Part shown: one piece after another, positions 32,328 to 36,736 of the stretch
Layout: the number at the start of each line of letters is the position of its first letter
Position numbering within the stretch: position 1 is the first letter of the stretch
Assembly: GCA_964544115.1 (NCBI GenBank)
Contig: CAZJBP010000008.1
Coordinates: forward strand, 1 to 36,736
Direction: 5' to 3'
Source: CAZJBP01 sp964544115
GTDB taxonomy: Bacteria > Verrucomicrobiota > Kiritimatiellia > UBA8416 > JADHWI01
Length of the DNA stretch: 36,736 bases
Made by a program: the position numbers and the translations under genes
The notes under the pieces: model-generated
Seen by the model: only the letters and a program-made list of their open reading frames with translations
The model's database searches: none
What the model was told of the DNA's origin: nothing

Positions 32328-33476
32328 ATGACGACGCCCCTGATCATCGACGGCTGGAACCTGCAGCGCTCGTACGTCGGCCTGGCCATCTACAGCCGCC
32401 GTCTGATCGACGGACTGGTGAAGGCCGAGGGCGACCTTGGGCTGGACGTCAGGGTGGCCGTGCCAGCCGACCGGGTGGGGGCCGTATGCTACGCCGATTA
32501 CGCAAGCCGCCTCATTCCCGTGCGCCGGCCGCGATGCGGACACCCGCTGCTGGATGAAGCCATCTGGCCGTGGGCACTCGATCTACACCTTCGCCGTCGT
32601 GAGACCGCGGGCCGTGTCCTATTGCCATCGATGACGTGGGTGCACGGCCTCGCCCGCCGCGCCATCGTCGTATGTCACGATCTCATTCCACGGCGGTTTC
32701 CGCGCTATCTCGGCCGAAGCGGCCTGCGGCGCTGGCTGTATCGTCGGTCCGAGCGGGCAGCCGCAGTCTGTCCGGCCATCGTGGCCGACTCGAACAGCAC
32801 GCGCGACGACCTGCTGTCCCTGCCCGGGGTCCATGCCGGCCGCATCCATGTCATCCACCCGTGGCTGCCCGGGAACTATCGGCTCGACATCGCCCGGACC
32901 AATTCCGCCCGCGTTGCGCGCCGGTACTCGCTGCCCGGCAATGCCCCCATGCTCTACATCGGCGGGTATGACTATCGCAAGAATGTCGAACTCCTGGTGA
33001 GGGCCTACGCGCAGGCACGCCGCAGGACAGGCTGTCCGCCGCTCATCCTGGCGGGACATGTGCCGCGACCACAGCATGGGCTCTACTGTGACGTTGCCGG
33101 TGCGCTGTCGCGCGAGGGGCTGGGGGGCAACGCGGCCATCTGCTGTTCCGGTCCGATCGACCCAGAAGACATGCCGGGGCTCTTCGGCCATGCGCGCCTG
33201 CTCGCGTTCCCGTCCCTGCACGAAGGGTTCGGACTGCCTCCGCTGGAGGCCATGGGCTGCGGTTGCCCTGCCGTTGCTGCGAACAATTCAAGCCTCGTCG
33301 AGGTCGTCACCGACACCGACTACCGCTTTGCCGGCGACGACGCCGACGCACTGGCCAGCCTTCTCGTCCGGTCGGCCGAGGGGTGTCTGCCGCTCAATCC
33401 CGGCTTCCGGCGTGAACTGTTCAGCGAGGAGCGGGCCATGGCTTCGTTTGCCGACGTTCTGAAGGGCTCGCCGTGA
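32328..33476 (+). CDS. GT4 family glycosyltransferase
   Basis: 382 aa, ATG at 32328, 24 bases after the fusion gene; the ribosome site is weak. N-domain begins PLIIDGWNLQRSYVGLAIY, with the glycine-containing loop of GT4 transferases (GLAIYSRRL). IVVCHDLIPRRFP and IVADSNSTRDDLL are typical of mannosyltransferase-like members. C-domain: MLYIGGYDYRKNVELLV, then FPSLHEGFGLPPLEAMGCGCP with the E-x7-E pair. It closely resembles in plan the next gene, so the two may add successive residues. Cytoplasmic, NDP-sugar dependent. Ends in a GTGA overlap with the next gene. Confidence 0.9.
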   Translation: MTTPLIIDGWNLQRSYVGLAIYSRRLIDGLVKAEGDLGLDVRVAVPADRVGAVCYADYASRLIPVRRPRCGHPLLDEAIWPWALDLHLRRRETAGRVLLPSMTWVHGLARRAIVVCHDLIPRRFPRYLGRSGLRRWLYRRSERAAAVCPAIVADSNSTRDDLLSLPGVHAGRIHVIHPWLPGNYRLDIARTNSARVARRYSLPGNAPMLYIGGYDYRKNVELLVRAYAQARRRTGCPPLILAGHVPRPQHGLYCDVAGALSREGLGGNAAICCSGPIDPEDMPGLFGHARLLAFPSLHEGFGLPPLEAMGCGCPAVAANNSSLVEVVTDTDYRFAGDDADALASLLVRSAEGCLPLNPGFRRELFSEERAMASFADVLKGSP

Positions 33477-34555
33477 AGGTCGCGCTCGACACCAATGCGC
33501 TGTTTGTGACACGGGCGGGCGTGGCGCGCTACCTCAACGGACTTCGCGCGGGCTTCGCGCGGCTGGGCCCTGCGGCGCCCGACGTGACCGAGCTGGCCTG
33601 GCCCGTGCCGTCGTTCGCCTACGGCCAGCCGCTGCGCGCGATAAAGACGGCCTACCGCGAGCTGCTGTGGCCTCGGTGGGTCGCCGGGCCGGCGCTTCGG
33701 CGACTGCAACCCGACATCCTGCACATCACCTCAGCCATTCCCTACCCGCAGCCGGACGGGGTCCGGTGCGTCGCCACGCTCTATGATCTGGCCGTGCTCC
33801 GGCAACCGGAACGCTTCCGGCGCTGGCACGCGACCAGTACCCGCCGGCGGCTGCAACGGCTGCGCACCATGGACCGCATCATCTGCATCAGCCGCTTCAC
33901 GGCTGACGAGGCGATGTCCCTGCTGTCCCTTCCGGCATCGAGGCTGGACGTCGTTCCGCTCGGATGCGACGGGCCGTCCGACGAACCTGCACGCGGCGAG
34001 CAGCCGGGACCTGCGTTCGAGCCGCCGCAGCGCTTCTTCCTGTTCGTCGGGTCACTGGAGCCAGGCAAGAACCTCGCGCTGCTGCACCGGGTCTACGCGC
34101 AGGCCCAGAACAGCGGCGTGAGTCTTCCGCCCCTCGCGATCGTCGGCGCGCGATGGGCCGGTGTTCCCGCCGAGGCGCGCCCCCCCGACGCCTGGGGCTG
34201 GGTCTACGCGGGCCGTCAGCCCGATGCGGTTCTGAACCGCCTGTATCGCTCGGCCGTGGCCCTGGTCTTTCCCAGCCGATACGAGGGCTTCGGCCTGCCG
34301 CCGCTGGAGGCCATGCGCGAGGGCTGCCCGGTGATCTGTTCGCCCGTGGCCAGCCTGCCCGAGGTCGTCGGGGACGCAGCCTGCCTGGTCGACTCGTCGC
34401 CTGCGGCGTATCTGGATGCCCTGCGCCGCATGGATTGTGAGGACTCCCTGCGCCGCGAGCTCTCCGAGCGCGGGCGCCGCCGGGCGGCCGGCTTCACCTG
34501 GCTAGCCTGTGCCGAGGGAACTCTCGACGTTTACAGGAAGGCGCTGGGCCTTTAG
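33473..34555 (+). CDS. GT4 family glycosyltransferase
   Basis: 360 aa, starting with GTG in the GTGA overlap. N-domain VALDTNALFVTRAGVARYL with the glycine loop, VATLYDLAVLRQPERF and IICISRFTADEAM; C-domain FFLFVGSLEPGKNLALL, then FPSRYEGFGLPPLEAMREGCP (E-x7-E) and SLPEVVGDAACLVD. Same motif order as the gene at 32328. Translational coupling suggests equal amounts of the two. Donor and acceptor unknown. Confidence 0.9.
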   Translation: MKVALDTNALFVTRAGVARYLNGLRAGFARLGPAAPDVTELAWPVPSFAYGQPLRAIKTAYRELLWPRWVAGPALRRLQPDILHITSAIPYPQPDGVRCVATLYDLAVLRQPERFRRWHATSTRRRLQRLRTMDRIICISRFTADEAMSLLSLPASRLDVVPLGCDGPSDEPARGEQPGPAFEPPQRFFLFVGSLEPGKNLALLHRVYAQAQNSGVSLPPLAIVGARWAGVPAEARPPDAWGWVYAGRQPDAVLNRLYRSAVALVFPSRYEGFGLPPLEAMREGCPVICSPVASLPEVVGDAACLVDSSPAAYLDALRRMDCEDSLRRELSERGRRRAAGFTWLACAEGTLDVYRKALGL

Positions 34556-34618
34556 TGTTGCGGTTCACACACAGGGATGCGCCGGCCTTCGGCCGCGACG
34601 CTGAGTGGAGAATGGGGC

Positions 34619-36136
34619 ATGTATAGCGATCAGGGATTGGGCGACTCCTACGTGGGCCGCAAGCTGATGACCGGCGGCCTGATCGTGGTCGTCGTGCTGC
34701 TAGCCATATCGCTGCTCAAGGCGGCTGCCTACGGCGACATTCTGACGCTGGTGGTCACCGCCTGCTTCGCGCTGGTCGTCGCCTGGACGTTCACCGCGCG
34801 CGACAACTGGTGGCTGGTGCTGCCGGCGGCGGTGAGCTTCGGCGGGTTCTTCTATTTTGGCTTTCGCATCATGCTCTACGAGATCGGCCTGGTGCTCTGC
34901 CTGCTGCCGCTATTCCTGTCCGTCTTGTCAGCGCCGCAGCGTATGCGCGTGCAGGGACGTGCAACCTCCGCTCTGCCCTTTGCCCTGCTGACCTATCTAG
35001 TCGTGCACGGCGCCGTCAGCATCTTGCGGGCTCGCGCCGTCGAGCAGGAGGCGATCGGCAGCGTCGCGCGCGTCTACACCAGCGCCCTGTGGCCGCTGAT
35101 TTTTCTGATGCTGTTCCACATGTTCGGCAGAACCAACCGCCTCGGACGCGCGCTGCTGCTCATGTATCTGGCGGCTCTCGTGCGCGTGGGCCTGGGTGCT
35201 CTGGCCCTGATCTTTCCAGACCTCATGTATATCCCAGGTATCAATTTCGTGCTCCCGGGAGCGGCCACGGGGGGCACGGACCTGCGCTTCTCCACCTTGC
35301 TGTTTGTCTCGTTCAGCCTCTGTTACATCCGCCTATCCAGGCGTTCCCTTCTGAGAGCCTACCATGTGATCATGATCGCCGTTTCGGGGGTGATGGTCCT
35401 GTTTGGCGCCGGTCGGGTCGGGTTTCTCATGTACCTGTTCGCCATTCTGTTCTTCCTGGTCATCCATCGCTGCTATACGATTCTGGTGACGCTGGCGCTC
35501 GTGCTTTCCCTGCTTTGCGGCACACTCAACGCCGCACCCGACACCCTTTACCGGTTCCCAAAACCCATCCGCCGCACCCTCTCCAGCCTCGTGTTTCAGT
35601 CCAAGTACAGCTCGGTCCACGAGGAGGTCGAGGCCAGCAACGAGTGGCACTTTCAGCTCGCCCGCCGCGGACGGTACGAGTGGCTCAAGTCTCCCCGCAC
35701 GTTCTTCTTCGGCAACCGGATCCGCCCGTTCAGCGAGGACTACACGGCGCGCAGCGCCAACGTCTTCACCCAGTTGGAAATCGCCGTCGGCATGGGCGCC
35801 TATGAGTCGGGCCTGTGGACCGTCGTGGCCTGCACGGGCGTCGTCGGTGCCTTTCTCTACGGGTCGCTCATGTTGTTCCTGTGGCGCAGCCCGCTGCGGC
35901 GCCTGCGGCGGAGCGGCATTCACAATGCGTCCGAGGCCTTCTATTTCCTGGCCCTCTGCCGGGGGGGTACCTGGCTGCTGTTCTGCTGGATAGCCGGGCA
36001 CTTCCCGGCCGACGAGCTGATGTTTGCCACGATCGCGAAGGCGGCCTCCGACGACGAGGCGGCGGCGAAGCGCAACGCGCCGCTGGAGCCTGCCTCGTCG
36101 GACGACGCCCCGGCGGCTCAAGACGGGATGCCGTGA
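34619..36136 (+). CDS. Polytopic membrane protein, Wzy-like polymerase candidate
   Basis: 505 aa. The ATG at 34619 has GGAGAA upstream; an in-frame ATG at 34577 would add 14 residues with no ribosome site. About ten hydrophobic segments are spread over residues ~15-460. A loop (residues ~310-395) contains FFFGNRIRPFSEDYTARSAN, then GAYESGLWTVVACTGVVGAF, reminiscent of the periplasmic loop and following helix of O-antigen polymerases. The tail (residues ~470-505) is hydrophilic and Ala/Asp-rich. I recognise no exact family. In a cluster that already has an O-antigen ligase-like gene this could be the polymerase and the other the ligase. Its stop overlaps the GTG of the next gene. Confidence 0.75.
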   Translation: MYSDQGLGDSYVGRKLMTGGLIVVVVLLAISLLKAAAYGDILTLVVTACFALVVAWTFTARDNWWLVLPAAVSFGGFFYFGFRIMLYEIGLVLCLLPLFLSVLSAPQRMRVQGRATSALPFALLTYLVVHGAVSILRARAVEQEAIGSVARVYTSALWPLIFLMLFHMFGRTNRLGRALLLMYLAALVRVGLGALALIFPDLMYIPGINFVLPGAATGGTDLRFSTLLFVSFSLCYIRLSRRSLLRAYHVIMIAVSGVMVLFGAGRVGFLMYLFAILFFLVIHRCYTILVTLALVLSLLCGTLNAAPDTLYRFPKPIRRTLSSLVFQSKYSSVHEEVEASNEWHFQLARRGRYEWLKSPRTFFFGNRIRPFSEDYTARSANVFTQLEIAVGMGAYESGLWTVVACTGVVGAFLYGSLMLFLWRSPLRRLRRSGIHNASEAFYFLALCRGGTWLLFCWIAGHFPADELMFATIAKAASDDEAAAKRNAPLEPASSDDAPAAQDGMP

Positions 36137-36736
36137 GAATTCTCCTCTGCAACAACCGGGTGCAGGGCGGCAGCGGCACCGATGCGATGGTCGACCTGGA
36201 GGCTTCGTGTCTCGAGGCCTCGGGCCATGAGGTGTCCCGCTTCGAACGCAGGAACGAGGAACTCTCCACCGGCCCGTTGACCGCACGGCTCTCGACCTGG
36301 CTGCAGTTGTACTGGCCCGCACGGGCGGCTCAGCGGCTGCAGCGCCACGCGGCCGCCTTCCGCCCGGACGTGGTGCACGTGCACAACGCGTTCCCCCTGC
36401 TGACCGGATTCGTCTACGAGGTCGCACGCCACCTTCCGCGCTGCGTCACCGTTCAGAGCCTGCACAACTATCGGGCCTTCTGTCCCCAATCCTATGCCTT
36501 CCGGGCCGGCCACTCCTGCGAGCTGTGCCGCGGCCGCGCGTTCCTGCCTTGTGCCGTGTACCGTTGTTACCGCAACAGCTTTTCAGCCAGCGCAGCGACC
36601 GTGGCTCTCCGCTGGGCAGAGCGGCTGCGGGGCCGGCCGCTGGGATTTGAGGCCGACCTGTTCGTCGCGGTCAGCCGGCACGGGGCCGGCGTCCATGTGC
36701 GGCTTGGACTGCCCGCATCCGACGTGCACGTACTCC
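36133..36736 (+). CDS. GT4 family glycosyltransferase, N-terminal part (cut by window end)
   Basis: At least 201 codons, beginning with GTG in a GTGA overlap with the membrane-protein gene and open to the window end. It starts VRILLCNNRVQGGSGTDAMV, the glycine-rich acceptor loop of GT4. RPDVVHVHNAFPLLTGFVYE and the cysteine-containing LHNYRAFCPQSYAFRAGHSC, then CELCRG and CYRNSFSASAA, match a well-known GT4 subgroup in polysaccharide clusters. The C-terminal donor domain lies outside the window. It shows that the operon continues to the right. Confidence 0.88.
   Translation, partial: MRILLCNNRVQGGSGTDAMVDLEASCLEASGHEVSRFERRNEELSTGPLTARLSTWLQLYWPARAAQRLQRHAAAFRPDVVHVHNAFPLLTGFVYEVARHLPRCVTVQSLHNYRAFCPQSYAFRAGHSCELCRGRAFLPCAVYRCYRNSFSASAATVALRWAERLRGRPLGFEADLFVAVSRHGAGVHVRLGLPASDVHVL

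Noticed and set aside
34583..34595. Small hairpin CGGCC-TTC-GGCCG before the Wzy-like gene
   Set aside because: Short GC-only stem with no T-run, likely chance; no separate promoter or terminator can be supported there.
1..36736. tRNA, rRNA, CRISPR array, insertion sequence or prophage
   Set aside because: No tRNA T-loop motif in a cloverleaf context, no regular spaced repeats, no transposase or integrase motifs, and no terminal inverted repeats were seen in reading both strands.

Overview
The window is GC-rich, protein-dense bacterial DNA. I see no rRNA, tRNA, CRISPR array or transposase. The gene content points to a Gram-negative polysaccharide-degrading bacterium, most likely of the PVC group (Planctomycetota, Lentisphaerota or Kiritimatiellota) or a similar lineage. 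The pointers are secreted GH20-like, DUF4838 and DUF4450 glycosidases, repeated discoidin-like modules, no SusC/SusD pair, and a Wzx/Wzy-type surface polysaccharide cluster. This assignment is inference; no marker gene is present.

Region 1 (85-15705, minus strand) is a seven-gene operon with gaps of 19-99 bases. In transcription order it encodes two diverged GH20-like proteins (13834-15705, 11568-13814), a DUF4450 six-hairpin glycosidase-like protein, a GH32 fructan hydrolase-like protein, a third and more canonical GH20-like protein with a discoidin domain, a TIM-barrel glycosidase-like protein, and a DUF4838 protein with a special C-terminal module. Five products carry export signals; the GH32 and DUF4450 proteins do not. 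There is no transporter and no regulator.

Region 2 (15930-17835, plus strand, divergent from region 1) holds two tandem paralogues. Each is a signal peptide followed by one ~260-residue domain, and that same domain forms the C-terminus of the DUF4838 protein at the far end of region 1. Each copy has its own promoter with a perfect TTGACA box inside a shared 16-base sequence. A long structured hairpin lies between the copies, and a clear intrinsic terminator follows the second.

Region 3 holds a convergent exported GH2 glycosidase (17905-19965, minus), then a membrane-anchored LtaS-like sulfatase-fold protein (about 20098-21537, plus). Just after the latter is a short remnant that reads as the last ~45 residues of a sialate O-acetylesterase.

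Region 4 (21882 to the window end, plus strand) is a surface-polysaccharide or exopolysaccharide operon. It encodes an O-antigen ligase/polymerase-like protein, a metallophosphatase, a long nucleotide-sugar 6-dehydrogenase, a flippase, a methyltransferase, a DxD glycosyltransferase, three complete GT4 glycosyltransferases, a GHMP-kinase/nucleotidyltransferase fusion, a second polytopic Wzy-like protein, and a fourth GT4 cut by the window edge. Several genes overlap at ATGA or GTGA junctions. A good promoter candidate and a leader stem-loop precede the first gene.

Taken together, the left part breaks down glycans, the two small secreted proteins probably bind a surface or a glycan, and the right part builds a polysaccharide. 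The most unusual items are the stand-alone/fused LLGGDLTDPE domain family, the active-site divergence of the GH20 trio, and the kinase/nucleotidyltransferase fusion.
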